From: Pseudomonadota bacterium
GTDB taxonomy: Bacteria; Pseudomonadota; Gammaproteobacteria; Burkholderiales; Thiobacillaceae
Assembly (NCBI GenBank): GCA_030653935.1
Contig: JAURYL010000035.1
Span: 1-64,000 of the forward strand
DNA length: 64,000 nt
Direction of reading: 5' to 3'
Program-made: the position numbers and the translations under genes
In this document: positions 13,179-22,432 of the stretch, in pieces
How positions within the stretch are numbered: position 1 is the first letter of the stretch
Layout: each line of letters starts with the position of its first letter
Notes under the pieces: generated by a model
Seen by the model: the letters and a program-made list of their open reading frames with translations, nothing else
Databases searched by the model: none
Told to the model about the DNA's origin: nothing

Positions 13179-13787
13179 TTATCGGGCCCCCGCCACCGCG
13201 CCGCTCAGCACGGAGGCCGCCGTGACCCCGGCTGCGAGCACCTTGGGGTCGCCGAGGGTGATCAGCGCTTCCGCGAATTTGGGTTGGGTCATCGCGGCCA
13301 GCATGCGCGACAGGATATCCACGCTCTTGGGGTCGGCCAGCGTCGCCGCCAGCTTGATGAAGGCATCCACCGTACGTGGGTCGGCCGCGACCGAGGCCAG
13401 CTTGACCATGCCCTCGATCACCGGGGGATTGGCCAGCAGCGGCGCCAACCGCATGATGCCGTCCAGTGCTTGCGGGTTCGCCAGCCCCGACAACAGCGCC
13501 ATACGCGGATCGACCGCCGCCGGCTGCTGCGCTGGCTGGGACAGGAGTTGCGGCAACAGTTGCTGCAACTGTTGTGGTAGTTGCAGCGGCAGTTGCTGTG
13601 GCATCTGCTGTGGTGCCTGTTGCGGCATCTGCTGTGGCAATTGTTGCTGCATCTGTTGCTGCATCTGCTGCTGTAGGAACCAGCCGAGGGGCATCTGCGC
13701 CTGCTGGGCCGCCCAGTAGGGCGTATCGGCCAGCACCGGCGTGCTTGCCAGGGCCAGGGACAACAACAGGGTCTTGATCGAACGCAT
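13179..13787 (-). CDS. Secreted Gln/Met/Pro-rich low-complexity protein
   Basis: Signal peptide MRSIKTLLLSLALASTPVLA then QQQMQQQMQQQLPQQMPQQAPQQMPQQLPLQLPQQ; SD-like caggagtg upstream of ATG. Confidence 0.75.
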   Translation of the reverse strand: MRSIKTLLLSLALASTPVLADTPYWAAQQAQMPLGWFLQQQMQQQMQQQLPQQMPQQAPQQMPQQLPLQLPQQLQQLLPQLLSQPAQQPAAVDPRMALLSGLANPQALDGIMRLAPLLANPPVIEGMVKLASVAADPRTVDAFIKLAATLADPKSVDILSRMLAAMTQPKFAEALITLGDPKVLAAGVTAASVLSGAVAGAR

Positions 13788-13821
13788 CACGGCACTCCTG
13801 AAAAATGGCTGACTACTGCGT

Positions 13822-13879
13822 GTAGCGCCAGCGTCTCGCCGGCGTCTGTTAATAACGCCAGCGAGACGCCGACGCTACA
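13822..13879. repeat. REP-like palindrome GTAGCGCCAGCGTCTCGCCGGCGTC...GACGCCGACGCTAC
   Basis: Inverted arms around gttaataac; same family as copies at 1135 and 16374. Confidence 0.8.
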
Positions 13880-13910
13880 TGGGGCGAAGCCTATCCCTTC
13901 CCCGGCCGAA

Positions 13911-14675
13911 TCAGTTCGCCGCGCCGGTTTTTTTCTCTCGCGTCAGCAGTTCCATGAAGTTGCCCGGCATCGGGAAGACGATGGTGTTGGTCTTGTCGCC
14001 GGCGATACCAGCGAGGGTCTGCAAATAGCGCAACTGCATGGCCTCGGGCTGCTTCGCGAGGATTTCCGCCGCCGCCAACAGCTTCTCGGATGCCTGCAAT
14101 TCACCTTCGGCGTGGATGATCTTGGCGCGCCGCTCACGTTCCGCCTCGGCCTGCTTGGCGATGGCGCGCACCATGGATTCGTCGATATCCACATGCTTGA
14201 TCTCGACGTTGGAGACCTTGATGCCCCAGGCGTCGGTCTGTGCGTCCAGCGCCAGCTGAATGTCCTGGTTGAGCGTTTCCCGCTCGGCCAGCATCTGGTC
14301 CAGCTCGTGCTTGCCCAGCACCGCGCGCAGCGTGGTTTGCGCGAGCTGGCTGGTGGCGTTCATGAAATCCTCCACCTGCAATATGGACTTGGCCGGATCG
14401 ACGACGCGGAAATACACCACGGCGTTGACTTTCACCGAGACGTTGTCGCGCGAGATCACGTCCTGGCTGGGCACATCGAACACCACGGTACGCAGATCCA
14501 CCCGCACCATCTGCTGGATGCCGGGGATAACCAGCACCAGACCCGGCCCCTTCACTTTCCAGAAGCGGCCGAGCATGAACACCACGCCGCGTTCGTATTC
14601 GCGCAGGATGCGGAAACTGGACGCCAGCAGCGCCAACAACAACAAGGGGGCGGTCAGCCAGCCGAGGTCAAACAT
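13911..14675 (-). CDS. Slipin (SPFH/stomatin-like) family protein
   Basis: [71 protein letters not shown]. Confidence 0.9.
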   Translation of the reverse strand: MFDLGWLTAPLLLLALLASSFRILREYERGVVFMLGRFWKVKGPGLVLVIPGIQQMVRVDLRTVVFDVPSQDVISRDNVSVKVNAVVYFRVVDPAKSILQVEDFMNATSQLAQTTLRAVLGKHELDQMLAERETLNQDIQLALDAQTDAWGIKVSNVEIKHVDIDESMVRAIAKQAEAERERRAKIIHAEGELQASEKLLAAAEILAKQPEAMQLRYLQTLAGIAGDKTNTIVFPMPGNFMELLTREKKTGAAN

Positions 14676-16077
14676 GGTCGTTCTCCTTGGTAGTGTGAAC
14701 GTCGCGTAGCGACGCTTGCCGCTCCCCTCTCCCGCGAGCGGGAGAGGGGTTGGGGGTGAGGGGTGTAATCGGTTCCACTTCCAGGGTCAGGCCCCGCCGC
14801 CCGGTGACCCGCAGGCGGGCGCCGCGCATCAGAGGTTGACGGGCGTGAACCCGCCACAGTTCCCCATGCACCCGCGCCCAGCCTTCGCCGTCAATGGCTT
14901 CCTCGGCCACCCCTTCCATGCCCGGCAATTCCTCGCCGCCGGTGAGCACCGGGCGTTGCCGCGCGCGCAGCGCCATGCCGGCGACGGCGAAGCTGAACAG
15001 GGCGGAGGTGACGGCCAGCGGCACGATCAGCGCCCAGGAAATGCCGTAGCCGGGCAGATCGGTGTCGATCAACATCACCGAACCGAGGACGAAGGCGATG
15101 ATGCCGCCCAGACCCAGTGCGCCGAAGCTGGGCAGGAAGGCCTCGGACAGCATGAAACCGATGCCGAGCGCGATGAGCGCCAGCCCGACGTAGTTGACCG
15201 GCATCAGTTGCAACGCGAACAGCGCGAGCAACAGGCAGATGCCGCCGACCACGCCGGGAAACACCATGCCGGGATTGGAAAATTCGTAGATCAGCCCGTA
15301 GATGCCCAGGAGCATCAGGATGTAGGCGATGCTCGGGTCACCGATCACCGACAGCAGCCGGCTGCGCCAGTCCGGCTCGGCGCGGGTAAGGGCCAGTCCG
15401 GTGGTATCGAGGGTGATTTCACCCGCCGCCAGTTTCACCTTGCGGCCATGCAGTTGCTTCAGCAGATCGGCCAGGTCGGTGGCCACCACATCCACCACCT
15501 TCGCCTTCAACGCCGCCTCGGCGGAAAGGCTGGCCGCCTCGCGTACCGCCCGCTCCGCCCAGTCGGCGTTGCGCCCGCGCAGCTCGGCCAGACCGCGGAT
15601 ATAGGCGGCGGCGTCGTTGACCGCTTTCCGCGTCTTCGCGTCTCCGGATGGCGCGGCCTTTTCCGCCTTATCTTTTTTTTCGGCGGGTTGTTCAGCCCCC
15701 GGAGTGGGCGCCAGTTCCACCGGCGTTGCCGCGCCCAGATTGGTGGCCGGGGCCATGGCGGCGATATGGCTGGCGTAGAGGATGTAGGTACCGGCACTGG
15801 CCGCGCGCGCGCCCTGGGGCGAGACATAGGTGGCCACCGGCACCGGGGAAGCGAGGATGGCCTGGATGATGTCGCGCATCGAGGTATCGAGGCCGCCCGG
15901 CGTGTCCATCTCGATCACCACCAGACTGGCGGACGCTTCCGCCGCCTTGGCGAGGCCGCGCACCAGATAGTCGGCGCTGGCCGGCGCGATGGCGCCTTTC
16001 ACGCTGAGCACATGCACGCCCTCCCCCCATGCCGGCGCGGCAAAAAGCAGGAGCAGAAACAAGGCCAATCGCATCAT
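14668..16077 (-). CDS. NfeD family membrane-anchored ClpP-class serine protease
   Basis: [45 protein letters not shown]-terminal NfeD domain; paired with slipin. Confidence 0.9.
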   Translation of the reverse strand: MMRLALFLLLLFAAPAWGEGVHVLSVKGAIAPASADYLVRGLAKAAEASASLVVIEMDTPGGLDTSMRDIIQAILASPVPVATYVSPQGARAASAGTYILYASHIAAMAPATNLGAATPVELAPTPGAEQPAEKKDKAEKAAPSGDAKTRKAVNDAAAYIRGLAELRGRNADWAERAVREAASLSAEAALKAKVVDVVATDLADLLKQLHGRKVKLAAGEITLDTTGLALTRAEPDWRSRLLSVIGDPSIAYILMLLGIYGLIYEFSNPGMVFPGVVGGICLLLALFALQLMPVNYVGLALIALGIGFMLSEAFLPSFGALGLGGIIAFVLGSVMLIDTDLPGYGISWALIVPLAVTSALFSFAVAGMALRARQRPVLTGGEELPGMEGVAEEAIDGEGWARVHGELWRVHARQPLMRGARLRVTGRRGLTLEVEPITPLTPNPSPARGRGERQASLRDVHTTKENDHV

Positions 16078-16201
16078 GCTGAAATGCCCTCAAGACAGAG
16101 ACGCCGTCATGGGAATCGCGCGTGAACGGCACGACTTCTGTATAGCCCGGAGCGGCAGTGAGTGTGGGAGAGTCGGAGAGCGCCCCGAGTTCCGGCGAAA
16201 A

Positions 16202-16515
16202 AGGCTGTTTTCGCATTAGCTGGTGGTATGCGAGAAAGCTGATAGGAAGGCGGCCCCCCTTTCCAAAAGGGGGGGAACCTCTCATGCCGTCGTCATCAGC
16301 ATTAGCGAAAAGAGCGGAGTAATCGGCCCGCCGGCGCAAATCGTCCCGAAGAAACATGGCCGATGCGCCGCGTGTAGCGCCGGCTTCCAGCCGGCGTCTT
16401 TACAGTAACGGCAGCCGACAGTATTAAAAAGACGCCGGCTGGAAGCCGGCGCTACATGTGCGCGAAACCTTCATTTCGAATCAATAGGTTGCAATGTGTT
16501 TCTTGAGCGCCAAAA
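16202..16515. repeat. Dispersed ~315-bp structured intergenic repeat, copy 2
   Basis: Colinear similarity to 961-1280 including the internal palindrome at 16374-16455. Confidence 0.8.
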
Positions 16516-16589
16516 AAAACGCCGGCAGGGATGCCGGCGTTACAACGCTGTGCCTATGGCGGGCCAGGCCGCCATCGGGAAAAGCACGC

Positions 16590-17870
16590 TTAGTGGCGGA
16601 TGCCGGGCGCGCTGATCTTGCTGCCTTTGTTGATGTTCATCAGCGTCAGCTCGATGTCGCCATACTCGGCGGCTTCGGGCGGCAGCTCATTGGCGCGCAC
16701 GGCAACGTTGCACCACTGGAAGCGCTTGCGCAGATCCCAGATTTCGCTACGGCTGGTGCGCCACAGCGGGAAGTGGGCAACCTGGCCCTTGTGCTCGCCC
16801 AACCACTGACCACGAATCCACTTGTTGGCGCCGCGATCAGGTGAATGGCAATCCAGGCAGGCGAAGTTGAGCTGGCCGGACTTGCGTTCGAGCAGTTCGG
16901 TGCCGCGAGCAATGGCCGCTTTGGCTTCTTTCGACTTAACGTTGACATTGATCGGCGTGCCGTTGGCCAGGTAACGCAGGTAGATGCCCATGTCGATGTT
17001 TTCCTTGCTCTGCATCAGCCATTCGTCACCGGTGGTGGCGCGGGCGTGGCGAGTCACGAATTCCTCGATGCCCATGATCTTCTTCAGGCGGGGCTCATAT
17101 TTGGGCATGGACGCGGCCCAGGTCTTGTATTCCTTCTTCGCGTCCTTGTGGCAGGAAGCGCAGGACTTGCCGCTCGGGCCGGCTTTATCCCAGGCCGCCT
17201 GGGCGCTTTCCACCGAGGCCATCGCGTTGTTGACGAAGGGATCGAGGTTATCGCGATCTTCCACCGGCATCGGCCGCGAAGCGGGGTTTTCCAGGGCATC
17301 CTTCATGCGCGGGGATTCGCCGTTCAAGGTCTTCAGGAAAGCCACCATGTCCTTGATTTCCTGGACGGTGAAGACTTTATGAGTGCCCCAGGGCGGCATC
17401 ACGGAGGCCGGATTCACGCTACGCGCGTCGTAGATGTAATTGAAGATCCACTGGTCGTCGCGTCCCCACTGCGAGTAGGTGGACAGATCGGGGCCGACGG
17501 CGCCGGGCATGGACGGCGTGGTCGGACCCATGATGTGACAGGCCACGCAACTGCCGCCGCGGCCGCGATCATAGGCCAGCTTCTCACCGTTCTTCACGTC
17601 GCCGACGATGGGGCCGTCGAGCTTGGGCGGCGGCGCATAGGCGGGCGAGGCGACATTGTTCAAGGTATTGAATTCCTTCCAGTCGACCTGGGTCCAGTCG
17701 CCGTAGCGCACCCAGGGGGTGGCCGACACGGGCTGGGTCAGATCCAGCGGCACGGGCTTGGCCTTGTGGGATTTCGCCTCGGCGAACAAGGGAACGACGA
17801 GCAGCGAGGCAAAGCTCGCCAGGGCTACGGCGCGCACAAAAGCGGGACGCCTGGACTGAATTATTTCCAT
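16590..17870 (-). CDS. SoxX-SoxA-like fused c-type cytochrome
   Basis: Signal peptide; N-terminal GGSCVACH...GPDLSTY...MPPWG (SoxX-like); GKSCASCH and FACLDCH with KRFQWCNVAVRA (SoxA-like Cys motif); SD before ATG at 17870. Confidence 0.75.
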   Translation of the reverse strand: MEIIQSRRPAFVRAVALASFASLLVVPLFAEAKSHKAKPVPLDLTQPVSATPWVRYGDWTQVDWKEFNTLNNVASPAYAPPPKLDGPIVGDVKNGEKLAYDRGRGGSCVACHIMGPTTPSMPGAVGPDLSTYSQWGRDDQWIFNYIYDARSVNPASVMPPWGTHKVFTVQEIKDMVAFLKTLNGESPRMKDALENPASRPMPVEDRDNLDPFVNNAMASVESAQAAWDKAGPSGKSCASCHKDAKKEYKTWAASMPKYEPRLKKIMGIEEFVTRHARATTGDEWLMQSKENIDMGIYLRYLANGTPINVNVKSKEAKAAIARGTELLERKSGQLNFACLDCHSPDRGANKWIRGQWLGEHKGQVAHFPLWRTSRSEIWDLRKRFQWCNVAVRANELPPEAAEYGDIELTLMNINKGSKISAPGIRH

Positions 17871-18139
17871 CTTTGATCTCCTCAATATCGCGAACATGAA
17901 TTCGTGCCTCATCCCGAAAAGATCGGGATATAGGTCGAGCCTCCATTCAAACAATAATCGTTAAATTTCAGAAGGTAGGTTTTAACTATTGCCGACATGC
18001 ATTCGACCCAGTCCGGACATTTATCGAGCCTTCGCCGGCCCCTTTTCCGCACCCGTGGCGTCTCCAAAACCTGCCTCATCCACCTACTACAGTAATTTCA
18101 CAGGGGCAGGTGTCTCACAGGATATTGGCACGGGGGGGA

Positions 18140-18730
18140 TCAAGCCAGGCGATTCCATTCATAGAGTCCGAGGCCCACGATGAGCAAAGCGACGGTCGCC
18201 CAGCCGATGCGGTCTATGGTGCGATGCAGCGCCTGCTCCATGCGCTCGCCCCCCCAGGCCATGAGGCCCGCGACCATGAAGAAGCGCATGCCGCGACCGA
18301 TGATCGAGGCCACGGTAAAGGGCAGCAGCGCCATCGATAACGCCCCGGCGGCGATGGTGAACACCTTGTAGGGGATCGGCGAGAAACCAGCGATAAAGAT
18401 CGCCCAGAAACCCCATTCACCGAACCAGGCGACCGCCTTCTGATAGGTCGGCCAGTAGTGTGATTCGCGCAACCAGGGCTCGATGGCGTCGAAGGCGAAG
18501 TAGCCGATGGCGTAGCCGAGCAAACCGCCGGCGACCGAGGCCAGCGTCGTGATCAGGGCGAAGCGCAAGGCCAGCCGTGGATTGGCCAGGCTCATCGGCG
18601 CCAGCATCACATCCGGCGGAATCGGAAAAAAGGATGACTCGGCGAAACTCAGGCCGCCCAGGTACCAGGGGGCGTGACGGTGGCGCGACCAGTGCATGGC
18701 GCGACTGTAGAGGGACGAAAATAGCTTCAT
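18140..18730 (-). CDS. YqaA/DedA-family (SNARE-associated) membrane protein
   Basis: GGLSFAESSFFPIPPDVMLAPMSL, GYAIGYFAFD, GFSPIPYKVFTIAAG. Confidence 0.85.
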   Translation of the reverse strand: MKLFSSLYSRAMHWSRHRHAPWYLGGLSFAESSFFPIPPDVMLAPMSLANPRLALRFALITTLASVAGGLLGYAIGYFAFDAIEPWLRESHYWPTYQKAVAWFGEWGFWAIFIAGFSPIPYKVFTIAAGALSMALLPFTVASIIGRGMRFFMVAGLMAWGGERMEQALHRTIDRIGWATVALLIVGLGLYEWNRLA

Positions 18731-18733
18731 GGA

Positions 18734-19711
18734 TCAGCCTCCGCGCACCATGGACATGATGCTGCCCATATCGAGGGTCGAAGCCCGTTGCTGGATCTGC
18801 GGTAAATATTGCGACTGCATTTGTTTGGCCGGCCCCAGGAGGTTCTGGAAGGTGTCGCGCAGCAGCGCCGTGCTCATCACCCGTCCGCCCGCGTAATAGC
18901 GTTTGGCCACCTGCCCGAGCGCGTAGGTGGTGGCGAAGGAGAAAGCCATGCCGGTAGCGGCGCCGCCAATATTGCCGAAGGTCTTGCCGGCGGCCTTGCC
19001 AAGCAGGCCGCCGAGCAGCTTGCGGCCGAATTGTTCGAGGTACTGCGAGGTGAGGCCGACCCCGGCGGCGGCGATGAATTCCTTGATGTGACCCTGGTCG
19101 AGGCTGACGCCGTGAGCGCGGCCGATGCTGTGGACCATCTTGATCTGGAGCGGAATGATGGCCATCGACGCCCAGGATTGCGGCAGCAGTTCCAGGGCGC
19201 CATTGAGCAGGGCGTAATTGAGGATGGATTGGTCCAGCGCCGCGTCTGAGACATTCGCCTGCGCCGCCACCACCGGGCCGGGCGCGGGGGTGGGCGGGGC
19301 GGTGGGCACTGCGGCGGGCGCGGCCACCTCGGCCAGCTCGACGATGGCGTCGGCTTCCGCCTCGAAGGCGGCGGTCTGGCCGGCTTCGAGCTTGAGCAGG
19401 GCCTTCAGATTCGTCAGGAAGCGTTGTTCCGCTTCGCTCTGGCGGCCATCGGCGTCGCACACGCAAACCGCCATTTCATAAGCCAACTGCCGTTCACCGG
19501 AGTCGTCCAGGGTCGCCGCCACGCTTTCCAGACTCACCCGCTTGAGCAGCACATCCTGATAGAGACGGGCGAGGTCGGGGGCGCCAGCGTCACCGGCAAG
19601 CGATTCGGCGATGCGGCGAATTTCCTCGCGCTCGCGGTCGTGCTTGGCGCCATCGGCAAACGCCGCGTAGAGGGCGATGGCGAGGATGGCGCGTTGCTGC
19701 TCGGGATTCAT
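18734..19711 (-). CDS. TerB-like N-terminal domain plus DUF697-like C-terminal domain protein
   Basis: MNPEQQRAILAIALYAAFADGAKHDREREEIRRIAESL (TerB-like); Ala/Gly-rich hydrophobic C-terminal region. Confidence 0.6.
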   Translation of the reverse strand: MNPEQQRAILAIALYAAFADGAKHDREREEIRRIAESLAGDAGAPDLARLYQDVLLKRVSLESVAATLDDSGERQLAYEMAVCVCDADGRQSEAEQRFLTNLKALLKLEAGQTAAFEAEADAIVELAEVAAPAAVPTAPPTPAPGPVVAAQANVSDAALDQSILNYALLNGALELLPQSWASMAIIPLQIKMVHSIGRAHGVSLDQGHIKEFIAAAGVGLTSQYLEQFGRKLLGGLLGKAAGKTFGNIGGAATGMAFSFATTYALGQVAKRYYAGGRVMSTALLRDTFQNLLGPAKQMQSQYLPQIQQRASTLDMGSIMSMVRGG

Positions 19712-19824
19712 GTCGGAAATTCCTTACGGTTGTTGGGATCAGGGGTTGCAATCATCGCAGCGACCGGGATCGGCCACGGCATTAACTATTTCGCGTGTCT
19801 CGCGGCAAGCGCATCCGAGGCAGC

Positions 19825-19995
19825 CCTAGCAGCCTGTCGGACTTTGGAATCGCCGGCCGCGAAACCACCGCGACGGCCCATTTTTCACCGGATTCTTGCC
19901 CCATAGTTCGACTATGCGGCGGCAAATCCGGCAAAAACTGCGCTCGTCGGGGCGGCTTCTCGCTATCGACGACCAAAGTCCGACAGCCTGCTAGG
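19825..19995. mobile_element. MITE-like long-hairpin element, copy 1 (TIR CCTAGCAGCCTGTCGGACTTTGG)
   Basis: 23-bp terminal inverted repeats with one mismatch; whole element is an imperfect palindrome with apex CATAGTTCGACTATG; second copy at 21474-21638. Confidence 0.8.
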
Positions 19996-20262
19996 CTTCG
20001 GCGCGCGTCTCGCGGGTGGGCGCGCCACGCAGGATAGACCGGGCAGGCGTTCCACACACCAAAAGACTGGCGTCCCACAATCCGGGCACAGCGAGCGCAA
20101 CTTATCGCGAAGATCTTCAGCCGCCAGAACGATCCACCAGGCCGCTTCGCTCGGCGCGGCGGCGGGCTTGAACACCGGGCTCGTGACATGAGGATCGGCG
20201 GCATGATCGAGCGTTCGAGGAGGGGCTTGTTCCAGGTAGTCCGCCGCATGGCGCGCGTTCAC
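19963..20262 (-). CDS. Small CxxC protein, translationally coupled to the CaCA antiporter, C-terminus in MITE-like element
   Basis: GTG at 20262 overlaps antiporter stop (GTGA); VNARHAADYLEQ...LRSLCPDCGTPVFWCVERLPGLSC...; stop TAG lies inside the repeat. Confidence 0.5.
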   Translation of the reverse strand: MNARHAADYLEQAPPRTLDHAADPHVTSPVFKPAAAPSEAAWWIVLAAEDLRDKLRSLCPDCGTPVFWCVERLPGLSCVARPPARRAPKPSRLSDFGRR

Positions 20263-21347
20263 GCTTTGTCCACGTCCGTCCGTTGACGCGCCCAGAGCAC
20301 CAACAGCGTCACCACCGTGAGCGGTAGCACGAAGCCCAGCATGATGCCGCCGAACGCCGGCAGTGCCGCGTGCGCCGTTGCCGCGAGGATGAGATACGAC
20401 ACGTAGGCCAGGTAGTAGCCGAAGAACAGCGCCCCCTCCCAGCGCGCGATGCGGTGGCCGTTGGCGAAGATCGGCAGGCAGGCGATGGCCACCGCGATCA
20501 TCACCGGCAGGTCGAAGCGGATCAGCGCGGCGGCCACCTCGAGCCCGCCGGGCGTGACCAGGGCGGCGATGCCGGCGATCGCGAGGAGATTGAACAAGCT
20601 GCTGCCGATCACGTTGCCCACGGCGATATCGCGCTCGCCGCGCAGCGCGGCCACCACGGAAGTGGCGAGTTCGGGCAGGCTGGTGCCGGCGGCGATGATG
20701 GTCAGGCCGATCACGACCTCGCTCACCCCGAGGGCGCGCGCGATCACCACCGCGCTGTCGACCAGCCAGGTGGCGCCGAGCACCAGCAGCGCGAGGCCGG
20801 CGACGATGAGGGCGATCTGCGCCGGCAGGCGGTCCAGCCATGCGCCCTGGCCGCCGCCGAACTCCCGCGCGTAGTCGTTCTGTACCGCCGGGTATTCCCG
20901 GCGGCCTTGCCGGATGGCGAATACCGTGTAGGCGACGATGCCGGCGCTCAGCAACAGACCGTCGAATAGGCCGATGCGGCCATCGAGCGCCATGATCCAG
21001 AACAGCAGCGAGACGCCGATCACCAGCGGCACGTCGAAGCGGACGAGCTGTTGCTGGACCACCAGCGGCGTGATGAGGGCGGACAGCCCCAGCACCACCA
21101 GCACGTTGAAGATGTTGCTGCCGATGATGTTGCCGACGGCGATGTCCGACTGTCCCGCCAGGCCGGCCTGCACGCTCACCGCCAGTTCCGGCGCGCTGGT
21201 GCCGAAGGCGACCACGGTGAGGCCGACCACCAACGGCGAGATGCCGAAGCGCAGGGCCAGTCGTGAGGCGCCGCGCACCAGCAGATCGGCGCCGGCGACC
21301 AGCAGCGCCAACCCCGATACCAGAAAAACCAGAACGGTCATGCTCAT
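20259..21347 (-). CDS. CaCA-family calcium/sodium antiporter
   Basis: Two alpha repeats: VGLTVVAFGTSAPELAVSVQAGLAGQSDIAVGNIIGSNIFN and IGLTIIAAGTSLPELATSVVAALRGERDIAVGNVIGSSLFN. Confidence 0.95.
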   Translation of the reverse strand: MSMTVLVFLVSGLALLVAGADLLVRGASRLALRFGISPLVVGLTVVAFGTSAPELAVSVQAGLAGQSDIAVGNIIGSNIFNVLVVLGLSALITPLVVQQQLVRFDVPLVIGVSLLFWIMALDGRIGLFDGLLLSAGIVAYTVFAIRQGRREYPAVQNDYAREFGGGQGAWLDRLPAQIALIVAGLALLVLGATWLVDSAVVIARALGVSEVVIGLTIIAAGTSLPELATSVVAALRGERDIAVGNVIGSSLFNLLAIAGIAALVTPGGLEVAAALIRFDLPVMIAVAIACLPIFANGHRIARWEGALFFGYYLAYVSYLILAATAHAALPAFGGIMLGFVLPLTVVTLLVLWARQRTDVDKA

Positions 21348-21473
21348 AATCCGTGAACTCCAAAAAAATGCGCCTCGCGATCCGGGGGGGCCAGGCAGCC
21401 GCCTCCCCACCGCCGCGCCCGGCATAGCCTCATCGATCAGCCGTCTCACATCCTTGAGATGACGCCCATACCA

Positions 21474-21638
21474 AGCAGCCTGTCGGACTTTGTAATCGTC
21501 GGCTGCAAATTGACCGCGACGGCCCATTTTTCACCGACTTTTTGCCCCATAGCTGGCTATGCGGCGGCAAATTCGGCAAAAACTGAGCTCGTCGGGGTCA
21601 ATTTTCGCTATCGACGAACAAAGTCCGACAGGCTGCAA
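21474..21638. mobile_element. MITE-like long-hairpin element, copy 2
   Basis: agcagcctgtcggactttg...caaagtccgacaggctgc; apex CATAGCTGGCTATG. Confidence 0.8.
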
Positions 21639-21706
21639 GGGTAGAAGCCCGCCGCCGGAGTCGCCGCAAATATTGTGCCCGCCTTTGTTTGGCCGGCCCG
21701 GGGGAT

Positions 21707-22411
21707 TCACGAAGGTGTCCGCATTGCTTCGCCGAGTTTCAACCCGGCCAGTTCCTTGATCGTGCGTGCCAGGTAGTAGAGCGCCGCCATCATGATCAGC
21801 ATCGACGGCAGCGCGATCACGGGATAACTCAACAGGGTCAGGCGCCCCAGTTCCTCGTTGAAGGCAGCCGTGCCGGCCGGGCTGGTGACGATCCAGGTGG
21901 CGAGAAAGTAGTTCATGACTGAGGAGAAGAAGAAGGATGCGCCCAGCATCCAGGTCGCCGTTCTCAGGCGCGCCTCGAATGCGGCCTGGTTGCCACGCGC
22001 TTCCAGCTCACCCCCGATCCGCTCGACATCCATCAGCGCCGGCGTATACAGCAGCACCCGCACCAGCGGGTAGCGGGTGTACGCGGAAATGGTCACGGCC
22101 AGGCCGATCAATCCGGGAATGGCGGCTTCCTTGACCGCCAGCCACTGGTTATCCAGTTGCAGCAGACCGATGCCGCCGGTGAGCAGGACGCTGACCAGGC
22201 CCAGCGTGGCGAACAGGTTGAGCTTGCGCCGGCGCAGCAGATCGCGCCCCCCCCAGAACAGCGGGAACGCCAGCGCCAGCAGCAGCGCGTTGACGACGCC
22301 CAGATCCTCCGGGCCAGAGAGTTTCATCAGAATGAGCGAGGGGATGATCAGGGTGATCAGCACCTCGATCAGCGGATTGGGTTTGCTGGTGTCGTTCATG
22401 GTCGGATTCAT
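21707..22411 (-). CDS. Multi-TM protein, VC0807-like family
   Basis: ~6 hydrophobic segments; PNPLIEVLITLIIPSLILMKLSGPEDLG. Confidence 0.6.
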   Translation of the reverse strand: MNPTMNDTSKPNPLIEVLITLIIPSLILMKLSGPEDLGVVNALLLALAFPLFWGGRDLLRRRKLNLFATLGLVSVLLTGGIGLLQLDNQWLAVKEAAIPGLIGLAVTISAYTRYPLVRVLLYTPALMDVERIGGELEARGNQAAFEARLRTATWMLGASFFFSSVMNYFLATWIVTSPAGTAAFNEELGRLTLLSYPVIALPSMLIMMAALYYLARTIKELAGLKLGEAMRTPS

Positions 22412-22432
22412 CGTGGTTCGTGGCGAGGGGGC

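Noticed and set aside
13540-13680. Possible CRISPR or tandem-repeat array in the ttgttgcatctgctg region
   Set aside because: Irregular codon-level repeats inside a coding sequence, with no uniform spacers.
13048-13719. Cys-rich plus-strand ORF (CCGICCGACCGICCGNCC...)
   Set aside because: It is the reverse complement of the Q/M/P repeats of the minus-strand secreted protein, so the Cys repeats are an artefact.
19963-21363. 466-aa minus-strand ORF across the antiporter
   Set aside because: Most of it is out of frame with the clear CaCA gene; only its last ~95 codons (19963-20262) are plausible as a separate small gene.
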